NCBI RefSeq assembly: GCF_017161425.1
Contig: NZ_CP071057.1
Coordinates: 496,001-560,000 of the forward strand
Source of the DNA: Marinicauda algicola
GTDB taxonomy: Bacteria; Pseudomonadota; Alphaproteobacteria; Caulobacterales; Maricaulaceae
Reading direction: 5' to 3'
Length of the DNA stretch: 64,000 nucleotides
The translations under genes were made by a program, and so were the position numbers. Positions 54,657-64,000 of this stretch are shown piece after piece. Every line of letters begins with the position of its first letter. The first letter of the stretch is position 1. Below the pieces are notes generated by a model. It saw only the letters and a program-made list of their open reading frames with translations, did no database searches and was not told where the DNA came from.

Positions 54657-56213
54657 ATGAAACCGCAGTTGAAATCGAGCCGCGCCGCGCGCGATCTGAT
54701 CAGGACTTACGAGCCGTTCCGGCCCGAAGCGGTCCGCCGTGGCCGCCGCCATGTCGTGGGTTACGGCCATACCGCGACCGCACGCGAGGGGGTGAGGGTC
54801 TCGAAGGAGGATGCCGAGCTTCTGCTGATCTACGACGTGCTCAACGCCGAGCAGGCCGTCGAGCAGGGCGTCGGCGAACAGCTGCCCGGACCGGTGCGCG
54901 ATGCTCTGGTCTCGTTTGCCTGCTCCATCGGTCCGGGGGCCTTCAAGGTGTCCGACGTGGCGCGCCTGGCCAAGGCCGGCCGCCATCGAGAGGCGGCCAA
55001 TGCGCTCGAAACCTGGGTGCGTGCCGAGGAGGACGGGCGTCTGGTCGTCTCCGAACGGCTGACCCGCCGGCGCGCCGCGGAGAAGGCGCTGTACCTGAAA
55101 GGTCTGCAGGAGGCCGAGGCGCCCGCCCGCAAGGCGGAGCCGCCCCGGCCCGCTCCGGCGCCGGAGGCCCGCAAGGAGGCTCCCGCCACGCCGGTCAGGG
55201 AAACGCCCCGCCCGCAGCCGACCCCGCCGGCGCCGGCTCGCGAGCCGCGCCGCGAGGCCGTGCAGGAGGCCGAGCCGGAGACAGACGTCCCGGCCGGAGA
55301 TGGCGATACCGCCCCGCGCATCGGCCCGCTGATCGACCTGGAGATCGAGTTCGAGGATCCGCCCTCGCAGGAGGAACTCGCTTCCGTCGAGCCCGCCGCA
55401 CCGCGCCTCGAGGCCGGCGATGCGGACAGCGCGCTCGAACGCGCCCTTGGACCCGAGCCCGAACTCGAGACGGCGCAGGCGGTTGAAACCGCCGAACCCG
55501 CGCTGGAACGGGCACTGGGTCCGGCCGAGGCGATCAAGGACGAGCCGGCCGCCGGGCGTGCTGGCGAACCCGCGAGCGAAGCGGCGCCGCAAACGCCTGC
55601 CGAACCCGCCCCCGAGCCCGGGCCCGAACTCGCACTCGACAAGGCCGAACAGGACGATGTCGTCAAAAGGGTGATGGCACGCATGGCTCGCGACATCTCC
55701 GAGTCGATGAGCGTGGAGACGGCAGGCGAGCCGGTCCGCCTCGGCTACAGCTTCCTGGAGCCGGTCAGCGGAAGGGTCTCGATCGGCGCGGCCGAGGCGC
55801 CGGGCTATTCCGGCGAGGTTGGTGGGGTCGGCCGTCCCGAGGAGATCGAGGAGATCGAGGCCGGCGAGGAGGAGGACCTCCATCCCGAACTCGTCGCCGG
55901 ACGCGAGGCGCGCGACCTGTTTCGCGAGGAGGAGATGGAGACCGTCACGCCGGCCGGAGGGCGCTGGGTCTATGCGCTCAACATGGGGATCGGCTCGCTG
56001 CTCGCGGGCTATGGCATCTTCGATCTGGTCAGCCGGTTCGACGTGTACCAGATCGAGCCCTTCTTCGCCGAAGGCGTGCGTCAGGGGCCCGCGACGCTCG
56101 CCGGCGGGCTGGCGCTGATCATCGCCTCGGGCTGGCTCCTGACGGCGAGCCGCAAGCCGCGCCAGCAGGCACGCGAGCGGGGCGGCGAGGACGGGGTTTC
56201 CGGCGAGGTCTGA
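54657..56213 (+). CDS. spmX: SpmX-like polarity protein (lysozyme domain, Pro-rich linker, two TM)
   Basis: 518 aa. Residues 1-150 are a phage-type muramidase (GH24): E19 in [11 protein letters not shown] is the catalytic position, then [24 protein letters not shown] and [13 protein letters not shown]. About 155-400 is Pro/Glu/Ala-rich, highly acidic, without structure. The C terminus has two membrane helices ([20 protein letters not shown] and [19 protein letters not shown]). This layout is that of Caulobacter SpmX, which recruits DivJ to the stalked pole. It is not a phage lysin: it lacks a signal peptide and ends in membrane helices. Length exceeds SpmX (~430) through a longer linker. Confidence 0.82.
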   Translation: MKPQLKSSRAARDLIRTYEPFRPEAVRRGRRHVVGYGHTATAREGVRVSKEDAELLLIYDVLNAEQAVEQGVGEQLPGPVRDALVSFACSIGPGAFKVSDVARLAKAGRHREAANALETWVRAEEDGRLVVSERLTRRRAAEKALYLKGLQEAEAPARKAEPPRPAPAPEARKEAPATPVRETPRPQPTPPAPAREPRREAVQEAEPETDVPAGDGDTAPRIGPLIDLEIEFEDPPSQEELASVEPAAPRLEAGDADSALERALGPEPELETAQAVETAEPALERALGPAEAIKDEPAAGRAGEPASEAAPQTPAEPAPEPGPELALDKAEQDDVVKRVMARMARDISESMSVETAGEPVRLGYSFLEPVSGRVSIGAAEAPGYSGEVGGVGRPEEIEEIEAGEEEDLHPELVAGREARDLFREEEMETVTPAGGRWVYALNMGIGSLLAGYGIFDLVSRFDVYQIEPFFAEGVRQGPATLAGGLALIIASGWLLTASRKPRQQARERGGEDGVSGEV

Positions 56214-56284
56214 GGGAGTCGGGGGAACCTGTCGCAGCCCGGGCGCGCTTGACGACCGGCTACCCCGTGGTACATCCCGCGCCC

Positions 56285-57457
56285 ATGATCTCGAACCAGT
56301 ACCCCACCCTGGAGTTCGATCTCGGCGAGACCGCCGAGATGCTCCGCGACACCGTCCAGTCCTTCGCCTCCGATCATATCGCGCCGCGTGCGGCCGAGAT
56401 CGACGCCAAGGACGAGTTTCCCGCTGACCTCTGGCCCAAGCTCGGCGAGCTCGGCCTGCTCGGCATCACCGTCGAGGAGGAGTATGGCGGCTCGGGACTC
56501 GGCTATGTCGAGCACTGCATCGCGATGGAGGAAATCTCCCGCGCCAGCGCCTCGGTCGGCCTGTCCTATGGCGCCCACTCCAATCTCTGCGTCAACCAGA
56601 TCCGCATCAACGGGTCCGAGGAGCAGAAGCGCAAATACCTGCCCAAGCTCGTCTCCGGCGAGCATATCGGCGCGCTCGCCATGAGCGAGCCGGGCGCGGG
56701 CTCCGACGTCGTCTCGATGAAGCTGAAGGCGGAAAAGCGCAATGGGCACTACGTGCTCAACGGCTCGAAGATGTGGATCACCAACGGGCCGAGCGCGGAC
56801 ACGATCGTGGTCTACGCCAAGACCGATCCGCAGGCCGGGAGCAAGGGCATCACGGCCTTCCTCATCGAGAAGGGGATGAAGGGCTTCTCCATCGCCCAGA
56901 AGCTCGACAAGCTCGGCATGCGCGGCTCGGAGACCGGCGAACTGGTCTTCGAGAACTGCGAGGTGCCCGAGGAGAACGTGCTCGGCTCGGTCGGCGGCGG
57001 GGTGAAGGTGCTGATGAGCGGGCTCGACTACGAGCGCGCCGTGCTCGCGGCCGGCCCGGTCGGCATCATGCAGGCCTGCATGGACGTCGTGATGCCCTAT
57101 GTGCACGAGCGCAAGCAGTTCGGCTCCCCGATCGGGGAGTTCCAGCTGATCCAGGGCAAGCTCGCCGACATGTACACCCGCATGAATGCGAGCCGCGCCT
57201 ATGTCTATGCGGTCGCCCAGGCCTGCGACAAGCACAAGACGGCCAGGAAGGACGCCGCCGGCGCCATCCTGTTCGCGGCCGAGGCCGCCACGCAGTCAGC
57301 CCTCGACGCGATCCAGATCCTCGGCGGCAACGGCTATATCAACGAGTACCCGACCGGGCGCCTCTTGCGCGACGCCAAGCTCTACGAGATCGGCGCGGGG
57401 ACCAGCGAGATCCGCCGCTGGCTGATCGGGCGGGAACTGTTCGAGCAGAGCCGCTAG
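56285..57457 (+). CDS. ivd: Isovaleryl-CoA dehydrogenase
   Basis: 390 aa FAD enzyme of leucine degradation, making 3-methylcrotonyl-CoA. Begins [20 protein letters not shown], like IVD. Core: [73 protein letters not shown] and [19 protein letters not shown]. The first two blocks favour IVD over short-chain dehydrogenases. Start at the ATG 12 codons in. Product is the substrate for the MCC complex whose beta gene begins at 63656. A terminator follows. Confidence 0.93.
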   Translation: MISNQYPTLEFDLGETAEMLRDTVQSFASDHIAPRAAEIDAKDEFPADLWPKLGELGLLGITVEEEYGGSGLGYVEHCIAMEEISRASASVGLSYGAHSNLCVNQIRINGSEEQKRKYLPKLVSGEHIGALAMSEPGAGSDVVSMKLKAEKRNGHYVLNGSKMWITNGPSADTIVVYAKTDPQAGSKGITAFLIEKGMKGFSIAQKLDKLGMRGSETGELVFENCEVPEENVLGSVGGGVKVLMSGLDYERAVLAAGPVGIMQACMDVVMPYVHERKQFGSPIGEFQLIQGKLADMYTRMNASRAYVYAVAQACDKHKTARKDAAGAILFAAEAATQSALDAIQILGGNGYINEYPTGRLLRDAKLYEIGAGTSEIRRWLIGRELFEQSR

Positions 57458-57480
57458 GGCGAGTTCGCAGACGGCAAGAC

Positions 57481-57517
57481 GAAAGCCCCGCGCCGAGCCG
57501 GCGCGGGGCTTTCTTTA
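57481..57517 (+). terminator. Terminator after ivd
   Basis: Perfect 14-bp stem GAAAGCCCCGCGCC / GGCGCGGGGCTTTC with 5-base loop, followed by TTTACT on the plus strand, ending the ivd transcript. Confidence 0.85.
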
Positions 57518-57593
57518 CTGAACGCGCCCGCATCCATCAGCCCGCCTCCTGCGTTGTCACACCCGAACGGCAAGCAATGACGGAGGCTCCTTG

Positions 57594-58427
57594 ATGGTCC
57601 CCACCCTGAACGTGCACGGCGCGAAGATCCCCAAGCTCGGCTTCGGCACCTGGGAGCTGAAGGGCGAGACCTGCCGCAAGCGGGTGAAGGACGCGCTCGA
57701 CATCGGCTATCGCCACATCGACACCGCCCAGCAATACGGCAACGAGGAGGAGGTCGGCGCCGCGATCGCCGAATCCGGCGTGCCGCGCGACGACATCTTC
57801 GTCACCACCAAGGTGTGGATGGATCAGTTCCGCGAGGGCGATCTGCAGAAATCCCTGCGCGAGAGCCTGGTCAAGCTGAAGATGGACTCGGTCGATCTGG
57901 CGCTGTTGCACTGGCCCAACCCGGACGTGGATCTCGAAGAGACCGTCAAGGCGCTCAACGCCGCCAGGCAGGAGGGCCTGACCAAACATATCGGCGTGTC
58001 CAACTTCACCACCCAGTGGCTGGGCGAGGCGGTCAAGCATTCCGACGCGCCGCTGGTCACCAATCAGTGCGAATACCATCCCTTCATCGACCAGACCCCG
58101 GTGCTGGAGGCGTGCCGCAGTTACGGCATGAGCTTCACCGCCTATTCCCCGATCGCGCAGGCCGAGGTCTTCGGCAACGACGTGCTCAAGGAGATCGCGC
58201 GCCGGCACCGCAAGAACGAGGCCCAGGTCGCGCTGCGCTGGCTGATCCAGCAGGAGGACGTCATCGCCATCCCGCGCACCTCGAAGGAGGAGCATGCAAG
58301 GGACAATTTCGACGTCTTCGATTTCGAGCTGTCCGACGAGGAGATGGAGCGCATCTTCGACCTGTCGCGCCCGAACGGCCGGCTGATCGATCCCGAATGG
58401 GCACCGGCCTGGGATACCGCGGCCTGA
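57594..58427 (+). CDS. Aldo/keto reductase
   Basis: 277 aa NADPH-dependent TIM-barrel reductase. Catalytic tetrad: Asp and Tyr in GYRHIDTAQQYGNEEEVG, Lys in DIFVTTKVW and His in DLALLHWPNP. The NADPH-binding C terminus includes AIPRTSKEEHARDNFDVFDF. Closest to the DkgA/YeaE group reducing 2,5-diketogluconate or methylglyoxal; substrate not decided. Start is the ATG preceded by GGAGG. Confidence 0.92.
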   Translation: MVPTLNVHGAKIPKLGFGTWELKGETCRKRVKDALDIGYRHIDTAQQYGNEEEVGAAIAESGVPRDDIFVTTKVWMDQFREGDLQKSLRESLVKLKMDSVDLALLHWPNPDVDLEETVKALNAARQEGLTKHIGVSNFTTQWLGEAVKHSDAPLVTNQCEYHPFIDQTPVLEACRSYGMSFTAYSPIAQAEVFGNDVLKEIARRHRKNEAQVALRWLIQQEDVIAIPRTSKEEHARDNFDVFDFELSDEEMERIFDLSRPNGRLIDPEWAPAWDTAA

Positions 58428-58548
58428 GATGAGCGGCCCCGGCCGGCAGCGTTCGCCGGACTGCCCCCTGCGGCGACCGCGCCCAGGGGCTTTCATGTCC
58501 GGCTCCGGAAGCGAGAGGCGCGAGGCGCCGAGACAGCAGGAGACCCCG

Positions 58549-59259
58549 ATGGCGAGACCGCCCGCAAGCTATGACGATCTGAACGCGCTCTACATCAACT
58601 GCACGCTCAAGCGCACTCCGCGCACCTCCCACACCGAGGGCCTGATGAAGGTGTCCCAGGCGATCATGGAGAAGCAGGGCGTCGACGTCGCCCATGTGCG
58701 CCTGGTCGATCACGACATCGCCCGCGGCGTGCAGCCCGACATGACCGGGGAAGGCTGGGACAAGGACGACTGGCCCCAGATCTGGGAGAAGGTGCAGTGG
58801 GCCGACATCCTCGTCGTGGGCACCCCGATCTGGCTCGGCGAGGAAAGCTCGGTCGCGCGCACGCTCATCGAACGGCTCTACGCCCATTCGGGCGAACTCA
58901 ACGACGAGGGGCAGTTCGTCTATTACGGCAAGACGGGCGGCTGCGTGATCACCGGCAACGAGGACGGCATCAAGCACTGCTCGATGACGCTGCTCTACGC
59001 GATGCAGCATATCGGCTTCACGATTCCCCCGAACGCCGATTGCGGCTGGATCGGCGAGGCCGGTCCCGGCAAGAGCTATCTCGACGAGGGCTCGGGCGGG
59101 CCGGAGAACGACTTTACCCGGCGCAACACGACCTTCATGACCTGGAACCTGATGCACATGGCACGCATGCTGAAGGATGCCGGCGGGATTCCCGCATGGG
59201 GCAACCAGGCCGACAAATGGAAGGAAGGCGAGCGCTTCGGACACCCGGCGGGCGACTAG
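58549..59259 (+). CDS. Flavodoxin-like NAD(P)H oxidoreductase
   Basis: 236 aa, flavodoxin-fold (NADPH-dependent FMN reductase/WrbA-like). Flavin-binding start LYINCTLKRTPRTSHTEGLM, then ADILVVGTPIWLGEESSVARTLIER and GKTGGCVITGNEDGIKHCSM. The start is the ATG after AGGAGA; the longer frame is Arg/Pro-rich and probably non-coding. It likely reduces quinones or other acceptors. Follows the AKR gene by 121 bp, in the same direction. Confidence 0.82.
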   Translation: MARPPASYDDLNALYINCTLKRTPRTSHTEGLMKVSQAIMEKQGVDVAHVRLVDHDIARGVQPDMTGEGWDKDDWPQIWEKVQWADILVVGTPIWLGEESSVARTLIERLYAHSGELNDEGQFVYYGKTGGCVITGNEDGIKHCSMTLLYAMQHIGFTIPPNADCGWIGEAGPGKSYLDEGSGGPENDFTRRNTTFMTWNLMHMARMLKDAGGIPAWGNQADKWKEGERFGHPAGD

Positions 59260-59261
59260 GC

Positions 59262-61019
59262 CTATGCGGACGGGACCCGCTTCGCCGAACCCGCCTTCAG
59301 CCGCTTGACGGTCTCGGCGTCCGTGTTGCGGAGCAGCTCGGTGGCGGCCCGGTAGCCGGCCTCGACGGCCTCGTCGAAGCGCTTCCACTCGCGCAGCTCC
59401 ACCTCGAGTTCGGGCAGGACCAGCAGGTCGACCTCCTCGCGCACGCTCTCGTGGCGCTCGAGCACGCCGACCGTGGCCGCGCGCATCAGCAGCGAGGCGA
59501 CCGGAGGCGGCTCGGAGAAGCCGTGCGTCAGGACCCATTCGAAGAAGCCCTTCGGCTCGAGGAAGTCCTTCGGGTCGAGACCGATATTGCGCGTCACGTC
59601 GCAGCCGATATTGCAGCCGCGATGCAGCGCCTTGAGCTGGGTCGCGGGGAAGTTGGAGAACACGGCGCCGTCGACATAGACGTTCTCCCCATCGGTGACG
59701 GGCGGTAGCAGCCCGGGCACGGCGATCGAGGCGCGAAGCGCCTGGCGCACGAGTCCGGTGCGGTGCACGTGCACGCTGGCATCCTTCAGGTTCGAGGACA
59801 CGCAGAAGAAGGGCCGCTTCAGGTCCTCGATCTCGACATCGCCGAAATGCTCGGCGAGGCGCCGGTCGACCTTCCTGCCCTTGGTCATCGCCACCACGGG
59901 CAGGGTCCAGTCGTTGAGCGGGCTGGTCTCCACGAAGGCGCGGTAGAGCCGGTCTTCCAGCTCGTCCTGACTCCAGCCCATGGCGAGACCCGCGGCGATG
60001 ATCCCGCCCATCGAGGCCCCGCCGGTAACGTCGAACACGACCCCGGCCTCCCGGAAGGCGCGGATCGCGCCGACATGGGCATAGGCGCGGCTGCCGCCGC
60101 CCGACAGAACCAGGCCGACCGACCTGCCGGCGACGATGCGGGCGAGGAAGTGATAATCCTCCTCATGGCCCTGGCGCAGGTGGAAGCAGCGCGCGGCGTC
60201 CGCGGCCTCCACCCAGGGCGCGGCCTTCAGGCCGGGCCTGTCGCCGCCATGGTGCAGCATAACCACATCGATCAGCTTCAGCTTCGCCGCCGGGCTTGCA
60301 TCGTCGGGCATGAGCGGGGTGGACGGCTTTGCGTCGGCGCGCGCGAGAACCCAGATCCGGTCGGCCCGGCCCATGGCCCGGCGCGCCCATAGCGCGTCGG
60401 ACAGCTTCGCGCACAGGAAGACCACATCGTGATCGGCTTCGTAGGCGTCGAGCTGCGGGCCCGGCCAGTCTGCCGACTCGACATCGAGGATGGCCGACTT
60501 CAATCCCAGCCGGGCGAGGGCGGCCTGCAACTGCTCGGCACGCGCGTCCAGATCGATGGTCGGGCTCGTGGCGATGAGGGCGAAGACCTTGGGCTCGGTG
60601 CGCGCCCTGAGTTCGCCGCCGCGCAGCCGGTAGAGCATCATGCGCGCGAGCTCGTTCATCAGCGAGGCGTGCTTGCGCGTCAGCCGGTGGAAGGTCGCCT
60701 TGGGCAGGCGCACGAGTTCCGAGTCGCGCAGCGCATAGACGCTCGCGGTATGAGGGCGGTCCTCCACCAGGGCCATCTCGCCGACCGGCTCGCCCTGACG
60801 GATGTGGCCGACGAGCTCCGGGCGCCCGTCCGCGCCCGTCTTGAAGGCGGCAAGCGCGCCTGAGCGCACCAGATAGAAGGCGTCGGCCGGCTCGCCGGCC
60901 TCGAAAAGCGTCTCTCCGGCCGGCAGGCAGAACCACTCCACCTCGGCCTCGACGGCCTTAAGCGCCGCCTTCTCGACGCGGTTCAGGAAGGGGAGAAAGC
61001 CGAGATTGAGAGGAGGCAT
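59262..61019 (-). CDS. cNMP-binding patatin-like phospholipase
   Basis: 585 aa. N-terminal cyclic-nucleotide-binding domain (about 15-130: GETLFEAGEPADAFYLVRSGALAAF, GEPVGEMALVEDRPHTASVYAL), a linking region, then a patatin domain with oxyanion loop LVLSGGGSRAYAHVG, nucleophile GXSXG in GGASMGG and the DGA dyad in VYVDGAVFSNFP. Such NTE/RssA-like proteins hydrolyse phospholipids under cNMP control. The start is 1 bp from the stop of the enoyl-CoA hydratase gene. Confidence 0.92.
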   Translation of the reverse strand: MPPLNLGFLPFLNRVEKAALKAVEAEVEWFCLPAGETLFEAGEPADAFYLVRSGALAAFKTGADGRPELVGHIRQGEPVGEMALVEDRPHTASVYALRDSELVRLPKATFHRLTRKHASLMNELARMMLYRLRGGELRARTEPKVFALIATSPTIDLDARAEQLQAALARLGLKSAILDVESADWPGPQLDAYEADHDVVFLCAKLSDALWARRAMGRADRIWVLARADAKPSTPLMPDDASPAAKLKLIDVVMLHHGGDRPGLKAAPWVEAADAARCFHLRQGHEEDYHFLARIVAGRSVGLVLSGGGSRAYAHVGAIRAFREAGVVFDVTGGASMGGIIAAGLAMGWSQDELEDRLYRAFVETSPLNDWTLPVVAMTKGRKVDRRLAEHFGDVEIEDLKRPFFCVSSNLKDASVHVHRTGLVRQALRASIAVPGLLPPVTDGENVYVDGAVFSNFPATQLKALHRGCNIGCDVTRNIGLDPKDFLEPKGFFEWVLTHGFSEPPPVASLLMRAATVGVLERHESVREEVDLLVLPELEVELREWKRFDEAVEAGYRAATELLRNTDAETVKRLKAGSAKRVPSA

Positions 61020-61020
61020 G

Positions 61021-61863
61021 TCAGTCGCGTCGTTCTCCTAGGCGTTTCACCGCGGCCAGTGCCTCGAACTCACCCTGCCGCTTCTCGCTCCTCGCCGTGA
61101 AGGCCTCCATGATGTCGGCCGGGTTCCACAGGCTCGCCTGAAGCGTCATGGCGTGTTCGAGGCTGTCGGCGACCGAGTGGTCGCGGGCATAGAGGAAGGA
61201 GCGCTTGGTGCCGGAAACCGCCAGCGGCGCCTTGGCGGCGATCTTCCCGGCGAGGGCCATCACGCCCTGTTGCAGCGCGGTCTCGTCCTCGAAAACACCG
61301 TTGACGAGGCCGAGGCGCTCGGCGCGCTCCGGGCTCAGCGTCTCGCCGGTATAGGCCAGCTCGCGGGCGATTCCTTCCGGGATCAGCTTCGGCAGGCGTT
61401 GCAGCGTGCCGACATCGGCGAACATGGCGATGTTGGTTTCCTCGATCCGCATCCACGCGTCCTTCGTCGCGTAGCGCAGGTCGCAGGCGCAGATCATGTC
61501 CACGCCGCCGCCGATGCACGGGCCCTGCATCGCCGCGATGACCGGAAAGCGCGCGCGCTCGAACGCGGTGAAGGCGTCCTGCAGCGCCGTAGCCGCCGTC
61601 ATGAAGGCCTCGCGCAGTGCCGCGGTGTCGGTCTTGAGGGCATTGGGGTTGGTGAAGACGGAAATGTCCATCCCGGCGGTGAAGACCGGTCCCTCCGCCT
61701 CCAGGATCAGCACGCGCGTGCGGCCTTCATCCGACAGAGCGCCGACCGCCTCCGGCAGCTCGCGCCAGAAGGCGGGCGTCATCGTGTTGCGCTTGTCGGG
61801 GCGGTTGAGCGTCAGGCGCGCGATGGGTCCGTCTGAGGATAGGGCGAAGCTCTCGAACGTCAT
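61021..61863 (-). CDS. Enoyl-CoA hydratase/isomerase family protein
   Basis: 280 aa crotonase. Blocks: RLTLNRPDKRNTMT, LILEAEGPVFTAGMDISVFT, AAMQGPCIGGGVDMICACDLRYATKDAW (cut: GPCIGGGVDMICACDLRYA) with Glu in RIEETNIAMFADVGTLQRLPKLI. It acts on an enoyl-CoA; a methylglutaconyl-CoA or general short-chain role would suit the nearby ivd/mccB genes. Starts 19 codons inside the frame. Upstream of the patatin gene in one unit, with 1-bp spacing. Confidence 0.88.
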   Translation of the reverse strand: MTFESFALSSDGPIARLTLNRPDKRNTMTPAFWRELPEAVGALSDEGRTRVLILEAEGPVFTAGMDISVFTNPNALKTDTAALREAFMTAATALQDAFTAFERARFPVIAAMQGPCIGGGVDMICACDLRYATKDAWMRIEETNIAMFADVGTLQRLPKLIPEGIARELAYTGETLSPERAERLGLVNGVFEDETALQQGVMALAGKIAAKAPLAVSGTKRSFLYARDHSVADSLEHAMTLQASLWNPADIMEAFTARSEKRQGEFEALAAVKRLGERRD

Positions 61864-62002
61864 GCGTCCTCCGGCGGTTTGCGGCCGGGCTACACTTCCG
61901 CAGCCGCGCCGGGGGAGCAAGGGGATTTCCGCGTGCGCCGTGCTATTGTGCCGGCCGGCGCCCGGCGGGGCGCGTGCCGGCAGCCGGTCGGACCGGCAGA
62001 CC

Positions 62003-62617
62003 TCAGGGCCCGCTCGTGTAGAGCACGATCGCCTGGCCGTGCTCGCGGTCGTACCAGACGCATTCGAAATTCTCGTAGTGGATGGGAAAGCAGATCACGT
62101 TGCCGCCCTGCGACCGCGCGCGTTCGTAGAGGTCCGGGCTGGCGCGCAGGCGGATGGCGCTGGGGTCGCGCGGCCCCTCATGGGTCGCCTCCTCGAGCGG
62201 CTCCAGCTCGCCGGCCGGGCGGCGCGTGACGTTCTCGGTGAAGCTCGACAGGAGCGCATGAAGGGTCTCCCGGCTCGGGGGGGCGGCAAGCGCGAGCGCC
62301 TTCAGCGGGAAGGCTTCCGCGACCAGGAGGGTCCCGTCGCCCGCGCGCAGCGTGACCAGGGCAGCCGCTTCCGGGCAGGTCTGGCGATCCACCTCGATCG
62401 CGATCCGGTCGGAGGCCTCCTGGCCGGTTAAGGCGACGGGGTGGCTCTGGCGCCCGCTGCAGCGGGCTGCCGGGCGATCCTCGCCGTCCTGCGCGGCGCC
62501 GTCCTCCTGCGGCTCGCCGGCCGAGGCGGTGTCGTTGCCGCCCGCGAAATAGGGGCCGTTCTGATCGCCGCACGCGCAAAGGGCGAGCAGGGCGAGAGCG
62601 GCGAGGGCGAGGCGCAT
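62003..62617 (-). CDS. Hypothetical lipoprotein
   Basis: 204 aa. Lipobox ALCACG at residues 11-16 marks it as a lipoprotein (Cys15). A polar linker is followed by a small globular domain with two Cys (SGRQSHPVALTGQEASD; VDRQTCPEAAALVTLRAGDGTL) and WYDREHGQAIVLYTSGP at the end. Nothing recognised. The ATG 40 codons in gives the signal peptide. Confidence 0.7.
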   Translation of the reverse strand: MRLALAALALLALCACGDQNGPYFAGGNDTASAGEPQEDGAAQDGEDRPAARCSGRQSHPVALTGQEASDRIAIEVDRQTCPEAAALVTLRAGDGTLLVAEAFPLKALALAAPPSRETLHALLSSFTENVTRRPAGELEPLEEATHEGPRDPSAIRLRASPDLYERARSQGGNVICFPIHYENFECVWYDREHGQAIVLYTSGP

Positions 62618-62681
62618 GGCAGGGCTCCGGGCAGCGATCGGACGCTCCCGGTCTAACCCCCGCCCCGAAGCCCCGGTTCCG

Positions 62682-63479
62682 CTAGTCCAGATAGGCGAGG
62701 GGATCGACGGCCTCGAAGCCCGGTGCCTCCCTGACATACTGGTCGAGCAGGTATTTGTGACCCGAACCGTAGATCACCAGAACCCGCTCTCCCGGCTCGG
62801 CGATCTGCGCGATCCGCGCGAAGATGACCATGTTGCGCCCCCACCAGTCGGCCATGTTGAACGCGCCGACCGGGTTCTCCACCGTGCCCATCTGGGCCAG
62901 CGTCAGGTAGAAGCCGTGATTGGCCTGGAAGGCCGGATCGTTGTGCACGCGCAGCTGCTCGATCACCGGGCTGCCGGTGAGTTCGGCCATCAGGGTCTGC
63001 ACCTCGCCGATCGCGGACTGGAACTGCGCGATGAGACGCTCCTGGCCCGCAGCCTGGGCGGCGCCCATCATGGCGTCGAAATCCATGCCGTTCTGATAGT
63101 CGACGGCATAGACCCGGTCATGGCCGAGCCGGGCGGCCAGCTTCAGGCCGAGCTGGTCGCGCTCGTTGACCTGGAGTTCCGCCTCGCCGGCGCGCCAGGC
63201 GCGATAGCGCTCGTTGATCCAGTCCTCGTGCTCGGGCTCGAGCTCGACGACGATCTTGTCCGGCGCGAAGGCTTCGAGCCGGTCGAGCACCGCGTCGATC
63301 TCGGCCTGGCGCTGCGGCGCTAGGAAATCGTCCAGGTTCTGGTTGATGTAGTCCTGCCCGCCGCCGGTGAAGTGGAAGGTGCCGAGCACCATGACTTCCA
63401 CCGGTTCGGCCTCGACCTGGCCGAAGGCCGGGGTGGCGCCGAACGCGAGGGCGAGTAGGAGAAGCGTCTTCTTGAACAT
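62682..63479 (-). CDS. DUF5694 protein, exported, paralogue 2
   Basis: 265 aa. Signal peptide [20 protein letters not shown]. Shares with the gene at 17446: [47 protein letters not shown] and [17 protein letters not shown] at the C terminus. It is shorter than the first copy, missing part of the middle. Function unknown; periplasmic. Confidence 0.82.
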   Translation of the reverse strand: MFKKTLLLLALAFGATPAFGQVEAEPVEVMVLGTFHFTGGGQDYINQNLDDFLAPQRQAEIDAVLDRLEAFAPDKIVVELEPEHEDWINERYRAWRAGEAELQVNERDQLGLKLAARLGHDRVYAVDYQNGMDFDAMMGAAQAAGQERLIAQFQSAIGEVQTLMAELTGSPVIEQLRVHNDPAFQANHGFYLTLAQMGTVENPVGAFNMADWWGRNMVIFARIAQIAEPGERVLVIYGSGHKYLLDQYVREAPGFEAVDPLAYLD

Positions 63480-63655
63480 GGGTGACAGGGCCTTTCCGAC
63501 CGTTGCTTGACCAACCAGGACCCCTGATGCACCCGCGGCGCCGGCCGGATGCACGGCCCCTCGAAAATTCCCGCCCGCACCGCTCGCATTGCCCTTGGCG
63601 CCCCAGACCGGCTAAGAGCAGCGCCACGCCATCGCTCACAGCGGGAAGCCTCTTC

Positions 63656-64000
63656 ATGCACCAGCTCACGACCGAACTCGACCCGACCTCCGACAGCTTC
63701 AAGGCCAATGCCGAGCGCATGAACGCGCTGGTCGCCGAGTTGCGCGAGAAGACCGCGGAGGCGGCGAGAGGCGGTCACGAGAAGGCGCGCGAGAAGCACA
63801 TCGGCCGCGGCAAGCTCCTGCCGCGCGAGCGGGTGCAGCGCCTGCTCGACCCCGGCTCGCCCTTCCTGGAGCTGTCCGCACTCGCCGCCAACGGGATGTA
63901 CGAGGGCGACGTGCACGGGGCCGGCATGATCACCGGCATCGGCCGGGTTTCGGGCCGCGAGGTCATGGTGGTGTGCAACGACGCCACGGTGAAGGGCGGC
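63656..64000 (+). CDS. mccB: Methylcrotonyl-CoA carboxylase beta subunit, start only
   Basis: The gene runs off the right edge; 115 codons are visible. Start [22 protein letters not shown], then [31 protein letters not shown] and [38 protein letters not shown] (cut: [18 protein letters not shown]) are characteristic of MCC-beta rather than PCC-beta. It carboxylates the product of IVD. The alpha subunit is probably next, outside the window. Confidence 0.9.
   Translation, partial: MHQLTTELDPTSDSFKANAERMNALVAELREKTAEAARGGHEKAREKHIGRGKLLPRERVQRLLDPGSPFLELSALAANGMYEGDVHGAGMITGIGRVSGREVMVVCNDATVKGG

Noticed and set aside
54657-55110. Phage endolysin or prophage remnant
   Set aside because: The lysozyme domain continues into an acidic linker and two membrane helices, and no phage genes surround it; SpmX explains it.

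Overview
The window is GC-rich, densely packed chromosomal DNA from an alphaproteobacterium, most likely a dimorphic or prosthecate member of the Caulobacterales/Maricaulales (Caulobacter, Oceanicaulis, Hyphomonas relatives). This rests on four things: an SpmX-type polarity protein (lysozyme domain, acidic Pro-rich linker, two C-terminal membrane helices); a perfect CtrA-box (TTAA-N7-TTAA) upstream of an unknown operon; a dense cluster of GANTC (CcrM-type) sites; and alphaproteobacterial gene order (rpsF-rpsR-rplI, dnaB-alr, fabD-fabG-acpP-fabF-mltG-yicC-gmk). The genus is not settled. I saw no insertion sequence, prophage, CRISPR array or rRNA. The only tRNA is tRNA-Leu(GAG).

Layout. 1-7.9 kb: end of a beta-propeller/flagellin-hook-like protein, an Old Yellow Enzyme, UbiD, an amino-acid permease, a small two-gene unit with a caspase/CHAT-like His/Cys motif, and a serine hydrolase. 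8-17.4 kb: a PQQ-type sugar dehydrogenase lipoprotein bracketed by two paralogous small membrane proteins, two tandem small acetyltransferases, a DUF2237 protein, an acyltransferase tail-to-tail with an acyl-activating enzyme (a split Aas-like pair), a sulfotransferase/aminotransferase/enoyl-CoA hydratase operon, and a paraoxonase-like lactonase. 17.4-30.1 kb: a DUF5694 protein, a divergent MarR/azoreductase pair with a visible operator, an uncharacterised two-gene membrane/VWA-like operon under the CtrA box, a Tat-exported amidase, a glutathione transferase, a fumarylacetoacetase-like enzyme, a TonB siderophore receptor with a PepSY protein under a Fur-box-like site, and a TPR methyltransferase.

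30.4-42.3 kb is the housekeeping core: mlaF-mlaE-alr-dnaB and rplI-rpsR-rpsF on the minus strand, then fabD-fabG-acpP-fabF-mltG-yicC-gmk on the plus strand (fatty-acid synthesis, peptidoglycan strand termination, RNA turnover, GMP kinase). 42.4-53.5 kb: an S9 peptidase lipoprotein, a monooxygenase-like protein, an exported methyltransferase-like lipoprotein, a TauD-type dioxygenase, a K+-channel-like protein, propionyl-CoA carboxylase alpha with its biotin domain out of frame, two DUF805-type membrane proteins, lipB, a stand-alone FliN-like protein, tRNA-Leu and mgtE. 53.5-64 kb: a REP-like palindrome, a Kelch protein, spmX, isovaleryl-CoA dehydrogenase, an aldo/keto reductase, a flavodoxin-like oxidoreductase, a cNMP-binding patatin phospholipase, an enoyl-CoA hydratase, a lipoprotein, a second DUF5694 protein and the start of methylcrotonyl-CoA carboxylase beta.

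Themes: acyl-CoA and branched-chain/propionate catabolism (ivd, mccB, pccA, two enoyl-CoA hydratases), envelope lipid handling (mlaFE, split Aas, patatin), and cell-cycle/polarity control. The best candidates for undescribed biology are the CtrA-box operon (19882-21761), the two-gene CHAT-like unit (5383-6345) and a possible terminator-ended small RNA at 9974-10083. Very high GC at third codon positions produces many long antisense open frames; these are not listed as genes.
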